A DNA stretch of 31,910 nt from an uncultured Lachnospiraceae bacterium (GCA_910583965.1 CAJUAE010000036.1:1-31910); one strand, 5' to 3'. Counted from the first letter of the stretch, positions 1-9,567 are shown. The notes: generated from the sequence alone by a model not told the origin. A program made the numbers and translations.

Positions 1-27
1 GTGAAAAATCGTTAAGGAGATATCTTT

Positions 28-1509
28 ATGAGCATAAATCACGCATCTACATCACAAGTCGAATTTACAATTAACGACGAAACAATCTCAAACATTTCCT
101 TATTGAAACAATATTTAAATAAACATTTGCCTTTACAAGCAACACTGCCTTGTATGGACCAAAACTACGCCAGTTTTGGTATTGATTTTCTTGAGCTGAT
201 TAGTCAAAAAGCGAATGGTTTTGAAAATAAAAATACTATCTCTCCAAATGCCCAGCATCTTACTTGTATTATAGATAATTCTACATTGGAGATACAATAC
301 TTTCCAGAAGGAGCAGCATTGATTGCGTGGTTTAATACCTATGGAAATATTTATTACTTTGTCAATGATATTAATAAATGGACAAGTGCAACCCAATACA
401 AAGAGCAAAGAGAACAATCTATAGATAGATCTTTTGCAAAAGAAATGTTGTGTCAAAACAGAGATACAATAATAGATATTATTTTATATTTCTACGAAAC
501 AGCCGAAAAAAATCCACAATACAAATGGGTTGAGGATTTTATGTACACTGGCCCTGAATGTTGGCACCGAGAATGGCTCAAAAAGTTATTATTGGGTTCC
601 TTTTGCATCCCTGAAGAATTTAACCAAGATTTAAAAAAGCTTCGCAAAATGCAAGAATCTGGGGAGTGGAAATGGGGAACACCATGGAAACGAAATGATT
701 ATTGGAGAGGAGCAGTCTTTTGGGAAAATTCTGACGAGATGAATTATTTAGAATATCTGACTTACTTGCAGTCTCGCGAATATATAGAATTATTACAGAC
801 AGAAGATGGAAAATCTTCTACACTATTAAAAATACAAGATTTTGAATCTTCTGCACAGATACAACATGAAAAGCTTCTACGTAAGACAGCATCTCAACTG
901 ATGACTGAAAAAACCTTTACAAAACGGGAATCAGGAATCCGAAACTTATCCTTTCTCCGCAATTGTACACACTTGCGTGAGTTAGACCTGCGCTGTAATG
1001 ATGTGGAAGACCTCTCTCCGATTGCCTCACTCCATAATTTAAAGGAGTTGACATTGGACTTTAATCTTATCTCAGACTTATCACCGCTTGCAGAGTTGGA
1101 TCAACTTCGTCACCTCTATTTGCGCAGAAATAAAATTCACAGCCTTGAGCCCTTACAAGGAATGCGCAGCTTAAACACTTTAACATTATGTAATAATCCT
1201 TTAGAGCAAGGCACGTTGGCATGGCTGCGCAAATGTAAGCGTCTGGGCACATTAGATCTAACAAGCACTGGTCTACAAGATATATCAGACTTGGAATACT
1301 GCCGTGTTTGGTCATTGGATTTATATGGTAATCCTGGACTGACAGGACTTGAAGTAATCACTACCATGAAAAATCTTTGTTGCCTTCGGTTGGATTGGAG
1401 AACTGCCCGACAATATGACATTTGTAGGCTTGTACCTCGCATGACAGAATATGCTCGTTATGGTGATCAAATAATCTATGTCTGGCCAGAAAAGTTTTTT
1501 GATGATTAA
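28..1509 (+). CDS. Leucine-rich-repeat protein of unknown function
   Basis: The protein is 493 residues long. Residues about 305-457 are a run of roughly 22-residue leucine-rich repeats with internalin-like spacing (LRELDLRCNDVEDLSPI, LKELTLDFNLISDLSPL, LRHLYLRRNKIHSLEPL), which usually make a protein-binding surface. Residues 1-300 are not recognised; they are rich in Trp and Tyr (KWGTPWKRNDYWRG near 215-228). There is no signal peptide or membrane segment, so a cytoplasmic location is expected. The ATG at 28 follows a good ribosome-binding site (aaggaga, 14-20). The gene is read toward oriC, against the fork and against the neighbouring core genes, which fits an accessory insertion. The partner is unknown; an immunity-type or regulatory role would be speculation. 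Confidence 0.85.
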   Translation: MSINHASTSQVEFTINDETISNISLLKQYLNKHLPLQATLPCMDQNYASFGIDFLELISQKANGFENKNTISPNAQHLTCIIDNSTLEIQYFPEGAALIAWFNTYGNIYYFVNDINKWTSATQYKEQREQSIDRSFAKEMLCQNRDTIIDIILYFYETAEKNPQYKWVEDFMYTGPECWHREWLKKLLLGSFCIPEEFNQDLKKLRKMQESGEWKWGTPWKRNDYWRGAVFWENSDEMNYLEYLTYLQSREYIELLQTEDGKSSTLLKIQDFESSAQIQHEKLLRKTASQLMTEKTFTKRESGIRNLSFLRNCTHLRELDLRCNDVEDLSPIASLHNLKELTLDFNLISDLSPLAELDQLRHLYLRRNKIHSLEPLQGMRSLNTLTLCNNPLEQGTLAWLRKCKRLGTLDLTSTGLQDISDLEYCRVWSLDLYGNPGLTGLEVITTMKNLCCLRLDWRTARQYDICRLVPRMTEYARYGDQIIYVWPEKFFDD

Positions 1510-1527
1510 TCTACCAAATAATAATTA

Positions 1528-1592
1528 ATACATTGGCACAAAATAATTATTTCTTCGCCTTACCTATAAACAATTATTTTGTGCCAATGTAT
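1528..1592. terminator. Long perfect inverted repeat between convergent genes
   Basis: Arms 1528-1548 and 1572-1592 are perfectly complementary over 21 bp around a 23-base loop. The repeat sits between the stops of two convergent genes (1509 and 1598), so a shared bidirectional terminator is the simplest reading. It lacks a clean T-run on either side, and both stem and loop are longer than usual, so a small mobile-repeat remnant is an alternative. Confidence 0.55.
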
Positions 1593-1597
1593 CTCTT

Positions 1598-2269
1598 TCA
1601 TTCTAATTTGTTCTCGGCATCATCCCCAATGCTGTTCGTATCTTCATCAATTTCCTGTTGCATCTCTTGAATCTTGTTATCATCTGCTATAGCACGCATA
1701 ATACGATTCCTATCTTCAGGAGAAAACATGCTCATTGCCTTTGACAACAGTCCAATAGAATCTCTATTTACCATTAGACTTCCTCCACCTTCTAATGGAA
1801 TTGTCAACACATCTTTTTTATTACTCATATCTCCAAGACAAATGGCATTTCTTTCTGTATCACAGACAAATTCCACTCCTTTATAGTGAATGACACCATT
1901 TTTTGCAAGAGACTCATAAGGACAAGAAGGCTGATAAGTGCCATTTATTTTCTCCATAAAATAATTACGTTTTACATTCCCAGTCTCTAAGATGCTAATA
2001 AACATTTTCTGTTCTGATTCCTTTTTTTCCAAAGCTTCTTTCTCTAAAGCCTCTTTGCGTTCCTCCTGTTCTTTGCGGATTGCCTCATTGTTTTGTTCTA
2101 CTTTAGAGAGAAGTTTATCCCACTCTTTCACGGTAAAACTTTTAGCGCCTATGGAAAAAGAAAGCTCTGTCTCTCCACTCTGTAATTTTTTCAAAATCGC
2201 ACTTTTCCTATCACCAACGCACGTCATAAGTTCCTGATGTGTCATACCTGCAATCTGATTCATATCCAA
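1598..2269 (-). CDS. Hypothetical coiled-coil protein
   Basis: The protein is 223 residues long. Residues about 55-92 are very rich in Glu and Lys and should form a coiled coil; the C-terminus is acidic. The motif SFSIGAKSFTVKEWDKLL (36-53) resembles uncharacterised Lachnospiraceae proteins as I remember them, possibly the DUF6033 group, but this is not secure. There is no signal peptide. A TTG start at 2269 is chosen because a strong Shine-Dalgarno (AGGAGG on the minus strand, 2277-2282) lies 7 bases upstream; the next ATG (2263) would be 13 bases away. It lies downstream of the cardiolipin synthase gene on the same strand, separated by 141 bp with a probable terminator. Confidence 0.75.
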   Translation of the reverse strand: MDMNQIAGMTHQELMTCVGDRKSAILKKLQSGETELSFSIGAKSFTVKEWDKLLSKVEQNNEAIRKEQEERKEALEKEALEKKESEQKMFISILETGNVKRNYFMEKINGTYQPSCPYESLAKNGVIHYKGVEFVCDTERNAICLGDMSNKKDVLTIPLEGGGSLMVNRDSIGLLSKAMSMFSPEDRNRIMRAIADDNKIQEMQQEIDEDTNSIGDDAENKLE

Positions 2270-2377
2270 AATAATCCCTCCTTTAAGATACTAGATATAT
2301 AAAGTTCAACGAGCCTGTTACATATCCATCATTATCTTATATATCGGAATATTGCGAAAAAAATTGATATAAAATAT

Positions 2378-2399
2378 GATTGTAGCTCAAGAGCCAATC
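2378..2399 (-). terminator. Probable terminator after cls
   Basis: On the minus strand, 11 bases after the cls stop, gattg-gctc pairs with gagc-caatc with a two-base bulge and a two-base loop. The following minus-strand sequence is T-rich. The bulge makes it less canonical. Confidence 0.45.
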
Positions 2400-2410
2400 T
2401 ATTGCTTTAT

Positions 2411-3940
2411 TTATAACAATGGGGACAATACTTTTAAGGTTGCCTGCATTAATTTATTTCCAATTGGCCGCTTTGACCAGCGCACCAAATCCATTTCTTC
2501 GCACTTTTCCAATGTCTTTAAGAAATCCTCTTTCATATCTTTAATTGCATCCATTTCACTCAAAAATACACCACACTCATAATGTAGATAGAAACTGCGA
2601 TAATCTGTGTTAATTGTACCACAGATAGCACATTCATCATCTGCAATTACGTTCTTGGCATGAATAAAACCAGGCACATATTCATAGATGTGCACACCTG
2701 CTTCCATCAGTTTTCCATAGTTCGACACATTGACCATATAGACATACCACTTATCATAAATTCTTGGAACAATAATGCATACATCCACTCCGCTTTGCGC
2801 AGCGCTAACCAAATCATCACGCATATTTTGATCCAAAACAAGATAAGGTGTTGTAATATAAATATAATCACGCGCTTTGTTAATCATTCTTGTATAAGCA
2901 CCTTCTGTAGGATTATGTGGATTTCTGTGTGGACCACCCATAAACGGCTGCACATATCCCTCCTGAAATACATGGGTATGTGGTTTGTAATCAATATCAT
3001 TGATTACAACATTCTTGTTGACAATACGCCACATATTAAGAAAAAAACAGGTAAAACTATACACCCCGTCCCCATATAAACGAATACCAGAATCTTTCCA
3101 ATGCCCAAACCGCTCAATATAATTCGCATATTCATCTGCAAGATTAAATCCTCCTGTGTAGGCAATATTTCCGTCCACAACAGTGATTTTCTTATGATTT
3201 CTATAATTGAAAGACATGCGTGCCATATCACGATGAATTGGATTAAAAATACTCATCTCAATGCCACGACTTTTTATATCTTTGCGAAATGCTTGCGTAT
3301 TGATGCGCAACGTACCAAAATCATCGAACAACAGTTTAACAATCACACCTTCTTTAATCTTCTGTGTGAGAATTTCCAAAATATCACGCCAGATTTTGCC
3401 GTCTGAGACAATAAAATACTCCATAAAAATAAATTTTTTTGCTTGTTTTAAATCCTCAATCATTGCCTCAAGCACTTTCTCACCAGAGCCAAAATATGTT
3501 GCATATGTGTTGTTATAAATTGGAAACCCTTCTTTTCTTAAATATCGGCTAATTTGTACCTTGTTGGGATGCTGTCGCTCAAGATCCTGCACAATATCCT
3601 CATTCTGTTTTAAATTCTGCATCATCTTGGCATCAATGTCACGAAACTGTCTAAAATAACTGGAATTAACCCGCTTGCGCCCCCACATAAAATACAGAAA
3701 AAGCCCTGCCACTGGCAACACAAGGATAATAATTATCCAACTCATTTTGTAGGATTCTGCATTGTTTACAAGCACAAAAACAGTAATTACACTTACAATT
3801 TCAAGAATAAAATATACAATGATCGAATATCTCATCAGATATACTGAAAGAAAAATCATCAAACCTATCTGTAAAAAAAATGAAATCCCTACAGTAACAC
3901 CCCTAATGATTCCATAATACTTACTTCTTACGATACTCAT
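2411..3940 (-). CDS. cls: Cardiolipin synthase (phospholipase D superfamily)
   Basis: This membrane enzyme condenses two phosphatidylglycerol molecules into cardiolipin and glycerol. The 509-residue protein has three hydrophobic segments at the N-terminus (about 11-36, 38-60 and 67-86), then two phospholipase D domains. Both HKD motifs are intact: H249-x-K251-x4-D256 (NHKKITVVDG) followed by GGFNLADEY, and H427-x-K429-x4-D434 (IHAKNVIADD) followed by GTINTDYRS. Length and order match the bacterial Cls family. The ATG at 3940 has a GGAGAGGA ribosome-binding site about 10 bases upstream. It is probably a single-gene unit with its own promoter near 4100. The link to the adjacent gyrase operon is positional only. 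Confidence 0.93.
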   Translation of the reverse strand: MSIVRSKYYGIIRGVTVGISFFLQIGLMIFLSVYLMRYSIIVYFILEIVSVITVFVLVNNAESYKMSWIIIILVLPVAGLFLYFMWGRKRVNSSYFRQFRDIDAKMMQNLKQNEDIVQDLERQHPNKVQISRYLRKEGFPIYNNTYATYFGSGEKVLEAMIEDLKQAKKFIFMEYFIVSDGKIWRDILEILTQKIKEGVIVKLLFDDFGTLRINTQAFRKDIKSRGIEMSIFNPIHRDMARMSFNYRNHKKITVVDGNIAYTGGFNLADEYANYIERFGHWKDSGIRLYGDGVYSFTCFFLNMWRIVNKNVVINDIDYKPHTHVFQEGYVQPFMGGPHRNPHNPTEGAYTRMINKARDYIYITTPYLVLDQNMRDDLVSAAQSGVDVCIIVPRIYDKWYVYMVNVSNYGKLMEAGVHIYEYVPGFIHAKNVIADDECAICGTINTDYRSFYLHYECGVFLSEMDAIKDMKEDFLKTLEKCEEMDLVRWSKRPIGNKLMQATLKVLSPLL

Positions 3941-4096
3941 TCAAATTCCTGTCCTCTCCACAGATATTTGATTCTGTGTTTTTTATTGCACAAATCCATG
4001 CAAAGAAACGAAACTGTTAAGGCAGCGCATGGGTCCTGTGATGAGTAAAAGAAGGGAAATCTTCCCTACTCGATTCAAATGTTGCTATAACATTAT

Positions 4097-4124
4097 ATTC
4101 TATCACGATTTTATTAATTTTCAA
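4097..4124 (-). promoter_or_regulatory. Candidate sigma-70-type promoter for cls
   Basis: On the minus strand TTGAAA (4119-4124) is followed after 16 bases by TAGAAT (4097-4102). The leader of about 150 bases to the cls ATG carries small hairpins, including cacaga/tctgtg at 3960-3979 just before the ribosome-binding site. Pattern match only. Confidence 0.35.
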
Positions 4125-4196
4125 GAAAATGTATCATAAATCTTTATTTTCTGATACACTGAAAATACGAAATCATTATGAAAGAAGGGTACTCTC

Positions 4197-4955
4197 ATGC
4201 AACCTACCATTAACCAAAAACTTTTTTCAGAAGCATGTTATAAAATGATTGGTACACTTCAAGGACAAAATGGTATTGGCACTCTCCGCGAAAAAACAAT
4301 ACATAGTGTTTTAAAATATTATTATGCCCCAGATTTTGTCTATCATGAAATTAAAATTGGTTCCTATGTGGCAGACATCTGTGTGGACGGTAAAATTTAT
4401 GAAGTACAGACGCGCAATTTTAATGTAATGCGAAATAAACTCAATTATTTTCTCCAAAATTATGATGTTACAATCATTTATCCTGTCGCACATACGAAAT
4501 GGCTTTCGTGGCTTGATATGGACACTGGAGAATTAACTCCCAAACGAAAATCGCCAAAAACTGGAACTTTTTATCAGATTATTCCTGAATTATACAAGAT
4601 AAAAATGTTTGTTAGCAATCCTAGACTACACTTTATCATCAGTTTGATTGATGTGGAGGAAACCCGTTATCTAAATGGCTGGAGTCATGACAAAAAAAGA
4701 GGAGCATCCCGCATGGATGGGATTCCTGTTGGAATTTATGATGAAGTTCACATTAATACTTTTGCTGATTATATGATTTTTCTCCCTGATACGCTGCCAG
4801 AACAATTCACTTCAAAAGATTTGGGCAAAGCAGCAAAAATCCCACAGAATAAAGCAACTACTCTGTTAAATATATTGCTTGAAACAAAAATTATTTGTCG
4901 TATTGGAAAATCTGGCAAAAGTTATCTGTATCAAAAAACCACAACACCTTTTTAA
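4197..4955 (+). CDS. Uncharacterised protein, possible PD-(D/E)XK nuclease with C-terminal winged helix
   Basis: The protein is 252 residues long and I do not recognise a named family. The N-terminal half reads like a restriction-endonuclease-like core: a helix with E32, a strand around H50-E51, then VADICVDGKIYEVQ with D60 and E69-V-Q71, i.e. D-x8-E-x-Q. This is close to the PD-(D/E)XK pattern with Gln in place of the usual Lys. Residues about 203-246 (FTSKDLGKAAKIPQNKATTLLNILLETKIICRIGK) look like a winged helix. Nuclease activity is inference from spacing, not demonstrated. The ATG has an AAGGG ribosome-binding site. The gene is convergent with gyrA and read against the fork. No methylase or defence partner is adjacent. 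Confidence 0.75.
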   Translation: MQPTINQKLFSEACYKMIGTLQGQNGIGTLREKTIHSVLKYYYAPDFVYHEIKIGSYVADICVDGKIYEVQTRNFNVMRNKLNYFLQNYDVTIIYPVAHTKWLSWLDMDTGELTPKRKSPKTGTFYQIIPELYKIKMFVSNPRLHFIISLIDVEETRYLNGWSHDKKRGASRMDGIPVGIYDEVHINTFADYMIFLPDTLPEQFTSKDLGKAAKIPQNKATTLLNILLETKIICRIGKSGKSYLYQKTTTPF

Positions 4956-4967
4956 AGTGTTGTGGTT
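4937..4967. terminator. Bidirectional terminator between gyrA and the nuclease-like gene
   Basis: Arms 4937-4947 and 4957-4967 form a perfect 11-bp stem; the stop codon of the plus-strand gene lies in the loop. Read leftward from gyrA, the stem is followed by a run of T, so it is a canonical intrinsic terminator for the replication operon. Read rightward, the tail is only moderately T-rich. Confidence 0.85.
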
Positions 4968-4983
4968 CTATTCTTATTATTTA

Positions 4984-7638
4984 TTATAATAAGTCATTTT
5001 CTTTGGGTGACAAATTTTCTTCAATATCCTCTAACACATCTTCTGTATCTTCAGATAATATCGTTTCCTTCTCAATATCCTCTGGCATCTTATCCTCGAG
5101 TGCTTCATCAAGGAGTGCTGTCTCTATCTCAGCAGGTTCATCAACTACCTTGTCAAGTGCTTCGTCAACATTTTCAAATTCCTGTGTGCCATCTGAGAGT
5201 TTTTCTCGTACCTTTGCAATCTTAGCTACCTTTACATTGTCATTTAGATTAATTAGCTTTACCCCAAAAGTATTTCTGCGATAAATTGAAATATCACCCA
5301 CAGGAATTTGCAATATAACACCCTCCGTGGTAATCATCATAATCTCATGGTCATCATTGACACCCTTGATACCAACCACATTTCCTGTCTTTTCAGTAAT
5401 GCGATAGCATCGTACACCTTTTCCACCACGTTTCTGCACTGTAAATTCCTCTAACAAGGTTCGTTTTCCCATTCCCATCTCTGACACAATCAACAGTGCA
5501 TCTCCTTGTGTATTAAGCTGCATACCAACAATTTCATCACCGTCAACAAGATTCATACCAATTACGCCCATTGCATTTCTGCCCATTACACGCACATCTG
5601 TCTCTTTAAAACGAATACACATTCCATATTTCGTAATTAGAAAAATTTCAGAATTTTCATCTGTCGCCTTGACCTCAATCAATTCATCATCATCGCGCAG
5701 AGAAATTGCCGCCATACCATTTTTGCGCACATTAGAAAATTCCATAATTGGTGTCTTTTTGGTAATACCTTTTTTAGTCACCATAAACAAATGTTTACCT
5801 TCTGTGAATTCCCGAATTGGTATCATTGCCGAAATCTTCTCGCCAGGATTCAATTGCAACAGATTTACAATTGCCGTCCCGCGCGCTGTTCTTCCCGCCT
5901 CAGGTATCTCATAGGTTTTCAGTCGATAGACACGACCAAAATTTGTAAAGAACATTAAATAATGATGTGTTGTTGTCATCAACAAATCTTCAATGTAGTC
6001 ATCCTCAATTGTGGACATTCCCTTGACGCCACGTCCTCCTCTATGTTGCGTCTTAAAATTATCCACGGTCATTCGTTTAATATACCCTAAACTAGTCAAC
6101 GCAATCACAGCATTTCCGCGCGGAATTAAATCTTCCACATCAATTTCAGATTCATCATAGCCAATTTTTGAACGCCTGTCATCACCATATTTCTCAGAAA
6201 TCAACAGAATTTCCGTCCGAATTACACCAAGCAAAAGTTTTTCGTCTGCCAATATCGCCTTGTATTCCTTAATCTTCTTTAAAAGTTCCTCATGCTCTTG
6301 CTCTAGCTTTTCACGCTCCAATCCTGTGAGTGCACGCAGTCTCATATCCACAATCGCTTGCGCCTGTACATCCGTTAAATCAAATCGTGCAATTAGACCT
6401 TCCTTTGCTTTCTGCGCATTCGTACTGTTTCTGATAATGTGGATTACCTCATCAATATTGTCAAGCGCAATCAGCAAACCTTGTAAAATATGGTCTCTTT
6501 CTTCTGCTTTATTTAGGTCATATTGCGTTCGTCTGGTAACAACTTCTTCCTGATGTTTGATATAATGCATCAACACTTCTTTAAGATTCATAACCTTAGG
6601 CTGATTATTTACAAGTGCCAACATAATCACACCAAAACTATCTTGCAACTGTGTATGTTTATAAAGCTGATTCAAAATCACATTTGCATTGACATCTTTT
6701 CTTAACTCAATGCAGATACGCATTCCCTCTCGGTTGGACTCGTCACGCAAATCTGTAATACCATCAACTTTTTTATCTTTGACAAGCTCTGCAATCTTTT
6801 CAATCAAGCGTGCCTTGTTCACCATATAGGGAAGTTCTGTCACAATAATACGATTTTTGCCATTTGCCATTGTTTCAATGTTGGTCACACTGCGAACTCT
6901 GATTTTACCGCGTCCAGTACGATAAGCCTCCTCCACGCCACGTGTACCGAGAATAATACCACCTGTCGGAAAATCTGGCCCTTTCACAATCGACAGAAGC
7001 TCCTCAATCTCTGTTTCTCGATTTTCCGCAATGCGATTGTCAATCATTTTTACTACTGCTGCAATAACTTCTTTGAGATTGTGTGGTGGAATATTTGTCG
7101 CCATACCAACAGCAATTCCTTGTGTACCATTGACCAACAAGTTTGGATAACGACTTGGAAGCACAACTGGCTCTTTTTCTGTCTCATCAAAGTTTGGTTG
7201 AAAATCAACTGTATTTTTATTAATATCAGCCAAAAGTTCCATGGAAATCTTACTCAGACGGGCCTCAGTATATCGCATCGCAGCAGCGCCATCGCCGTCA
7301 ACAGAGCCAAAGTTACCATGTCCATCCACAAGTGGATAACGTGTAGACCACTCCTGTGCCATATTAACCAAAGCGCCATAGATAGAGCTATCGCCATGTG
7401 GGTGATATTTACCCATGGTATCACCGACAATACGTGCACTCTTTCTGTGCGGTTTGTCAGGACCATTATTCAGCTCAATCATAGAGTAGAGTACACGCCG
7501 CTGCACAGGCTTTAATCCGTCCCTCACATCTGGCAAGGCGCGGGAAGCAATAACACTCATGGCATACTCTATATAGGATTGTTCCATGGTTTTTTGTAGG
7601 TCCACTTCCTCAATCTTATCAAATATTGTATCGTCCAT
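4984..7638 (-). CDS. gyrA: DNA gyrase subunit A
   Basis: This is the breakage-reunion subunit of gyrase (A2B2), which introduces negative supercoils. The 884-residue protein has the N-terminal catalytic core with the active-site Tyr at about 123 (AAMRYTEARL) and a C-terminal DNA-wrapping domain. The wrapping domain has a GyrA box variant QHRGGRG, where QRRGGRG is usual, and a second box-like motif QKRGGKG. The last 70 or so residues are a strongly acidic tail. In the quinolone region, YHPHGDSSIYG has Ser84 (E. coli Ser83) and Gly88 where E. coli has Asp87. The ATG at 7638 follows an AGGAG site, 15 bases after the gyrB stop, so gyrB-gyrA are one transcript. It is the last gene before the terminator. 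Confidence 0.98.
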   Translation of the reverse strand: MDDTIFDKIEEVDLQKTMEQSYIEYAMSVIASRALPDVRDGLKPVQRRVLYSMIELNNGPDKPHRKSARIVGDTMGKYHPHGDSSIYGALVNMAQEWSTRYPLVDGHGNFGSVDGDGAAAMRYTEARLSKISMELLADINKNTVDFQPNFDETEKEPVVLPSRYPNLLVNGTQGIAVGMATNIPPHNLKEVIAAVVKMIDNRIAENRETEIEELLSIVKGPDFPTGGIILGTRGVEEAYRTGRGKIRVRSVTNIETMANGKNRIIVTELPYMVNKARLIEKIAELVKDKKVDGITDLRDESNREGMRICIELRKDVNANVILNQLYKHTQLQDSFGVIMLALVNNQPKVMNLKEVLMHYIKHQEEVVTRRTQYDLNKAEERDHILQGLLIALDNIDEVIHIIRNSTNAQKAKEGLIARFDLTDVQAQAIVDMRLRALTGLEREKLEQEHEELLKKIKEYKAILADEKLLLGVIRTEILLISEKYGDDRRSKIGYDESEIDVEDLIPRGNAVIALTSLGYIKRMTVDNFKTQHRGGRGVKGMSTIEDDYIEDLLMTTTHHYLMFFTNFGRVYRLKTYEIPEAGRTARGTAIVNLLQLNPGEKISAMIPIREFTEGKHLFMVTKKGITKKTPIMEFSNVRKNGMAAISLRDDDELIEVKATDENSEIFLITKYGMCIRFKETDVRVMGRNAMGVIGMNLVDGDEIVGMQLNTQGDALLIVSEMGMGKRTLLEEFTVQKRGGKGVRCYRITEKTGNVVGIKGVNDDHEIMMITTEGVILQIPVGDISIYRRNTFGVKLINLNDNVKVAKIAKVREKLSDGTQEFENVDEALDKVVDEPAEIETALLDEALEDKMPEDIEKETILSEDTEDVLEDIEENLSPKENDLL

Positions 7639-7653
7639 ATATAACTCCTATTC

Positions 7654-9567
7654 TTAAATATCCAGGTTCTTTGCAAATTGGGCATTTGTCTCAATAAATT
7701 CTCGCCTTGGTTCCACTTTATCCCCCATCAAGGTCGTAAAAGTAAGATCAATCTCTGATTCTGCCTCCTCATCCATGGAAACCTTTAAAAGAATTCGTTT
7801 CTCAGGGTCCATTGTGGTATCCCAGAGCTGCTCTGCATCCATCTCACCAAGTCCCTTATAACGCTGAATCTTATTATTTTGATCGCGCCCTACCTCGTCA
7901 AGAATCGCTGCAAGCTCATCGTCAGAATACGCGTACCATACTTTTTTATTTTTTTCTAGTTTAAAAAGAGGAGGCTTTGCCAGATACACATGCCCTTGCT
8001 TAATTAGCTCTGGCATAAATCGATATAAAAAGGTCAGCATCAGTGTTGCAATATGTGCACCATCCACATCTGCATCTGTCATAATTATAATTTTTCCATA
8101 GCGGAGTTTGGTAATATCAAAATCCTCGTGTATTCCAGTACCAAACGCAGTGATCATTGCTCGGATTTCTGCATTTCCATAAATCTTATCTAATCTTGCC
8201 TTCTCCACATTAAGAATCTTGCCTCGCAATGGCAAAATTGCCTGTGTCGCACGACTGCGTGCCGTCTTTGCACTGCCTCCAGCGGAATCTCCCTCCACAA
8301 TAAAAATCTCACAGTTCTCAGGATTTTTATCAGAGCAATCAGCAAGTTTTCCTGGCAGTGTCATGCCATCAAGCGCTGTCTTTCTGCGTGTTAGATCGCG
8401 CGCTTTTCTAGCAGCTTCCCGCGCGCGCTGTGCCATGATCGACTTCTCACAAATTTGTTTTGCAACCATTGGGTTTTGTTCAAGATAATAAGTGAGTTGC
8501 TCGCTCACAATACTATCCACAGCCCCTCGTGCTTCACTGTTTCCAAGTTTTTGTTTGGTCTGTCCTCCAAATTGTGGGACTCCAATTTTGATAGATATAA
8601 TGGCTGTCAATCCCTCTCGAATATCATCTCCACTTAAATTCGCTTCATTATCTTTTAGAAGTTTTGCGCCTCTTGCATAATCGTTAAAGGTCTTTGTGAT
8701 TGCATTGCGAAACCCCATAAGATGTGTACCACCCTCAAGTGTATTAATATTGTTTGCAAAGCTATAAACGCTCTCTGTATAAGAATCATTGTGCTGCATT
8801 GCAACTTCAACGTACACATTATCCTTTTCGCCCTCGAAATAGAGTACATCTTCATAGAGTACTGTCTTACTCTTATTCAAATATGTGACAAACTCCCGAA
8901 TACCCCCCTCATAGTGAAATGTTTTTTCAACCATTCCTTCTTCCAGACGCAAATCACGGAGTGTAATCTTAAGGTTTTTCGTCAAAAATGCAATTTCTCG
9001 CATCCGCTGTTTTAAAATATTATAGTCAAATTCTGTCTCCTCAAAAATAGTTTTATCTGGCAAAAAGGAAATCTTTGTTCCAGTTTTATCTAGCTCACAT
9101 TCACCAATTATCTTCAGTGGATAACATACCTGACCGCGCTCATAACGCTGATGATAAATTTTCCCCTCAGCATAAATATCAACCTCAAGCCATTCAGAAA
9201 GCGCATTTACAACAGATGCACCTACTCCATGCAAACCACCAGATACTTTATATCCTCCTCCGCCAAATTTTCCACCGGCATGTAAGACGGTAAACACTAC
9301 CTCAACAGCAGGTTTTCCTGCCTTGTGATTGATTCCGACAGGAATCCCTCGCCCGTTGTCAATGACAGTGATGGAATCGTCAGAATTGATTGTAACATCG
9401 ATTGTATCACAGTATCCCCCTAATGCCTCATCCACCGAATTGTCAACAATCTCATAGACCAAATGGTGCAATCCTCTTAAGGATGTATTATCGATATACA
9501 TACCTGGCCTTTTCCTAACTGCCTCAAGACCTTCCAATATCTGAATTTGGTCAGCTTCATAGCTCAT
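7654..9567 (-). CDS. gyrB: DNA gyrase subunit B
   Basis: This is the ATPase subunit of gyrase. The protein is 637 residues from the chosen start MSYEADQIQIL. A GHKL ATPase domain is seen (VDNSVDEA, DNGRGIP, GLHGVGASVVNALS). It is followed by the transducer and a TOPRIM domain with EGDSAGGSAK, PLRGKILNVEKA and DADVDGAH, then QRYKGLGEM. Key catalytic acidic residues are present. The ATG at 9567 is chosen because GGGAGG lies just upstream and the protein then begins like other GyrB proteins. The frame stays open for 38 more codons to a TTG at 9681, encoding a hydrophobic segment with no ribosome-binding site; that extension is not included. It lies 15 bp upstream of gyrA and 229 bp after recF. 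Confidence 0.97.
   Translation of the reverse strand: MSYEADQIQILEGLEAVRKRPGMYIDNTSLRGLHHLVYEIVDNSVDEALGGYCDTIDVTINSDDSITVIDNGRGIPVGINHKAGKPAVEVVFTVLHAGGKFGGGGYKVSGGLHGVGASVVNALSEWLEVDIYAEGKIYHQRYERGQVCYPLKIIGECELDKTGTKISFLPDKTIFEETEFDYNILKQRMREIAFLTKNLKITLRDLRLEEGMVEKTFHYEGGIREFVTYLNKSKTVLYEDVLYFEGEKDNVYVEVAMQHNDSYTESVYSFANNINTLEGGTHLMGFRNAITKTFNDYARGAKLLKDNEANLSGDDIREGLTAIISIKIGVPQFGGQTKQKLGNSEARGAVDSIVSEQLTYYLEQNPMVAKQICEKSIMAQRAREAARKARDLTRRKTALDGMTLPGKLADCSDKNPENCEIFIVEGDSAGGSAKTARSRATQAILPLRGKILNVEKARLDKIYGNAEIRAMITAFGTGIHEDFDITKLRYGKIIIMTDADVDGAHIATLMLTFLYRFMPELIKQGHVYLAKPPLFKLEKNKKVWYAYSDDELAAILDEVGRDQNNKIQRYKGLGEMDAEQLWDTTMDPEKRILLKVSMDEEAESEIDLTFTTLMGDKVEPRREFIETNAQFAKNLDI

Noticed and set aside
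7081..7515. Long open frame opposite gyrA
   Set aside because: Antisense shadow of gyrA codon pattern without ribosome-binding site or family resemblance; the same applies to other antisense frames within core genes.
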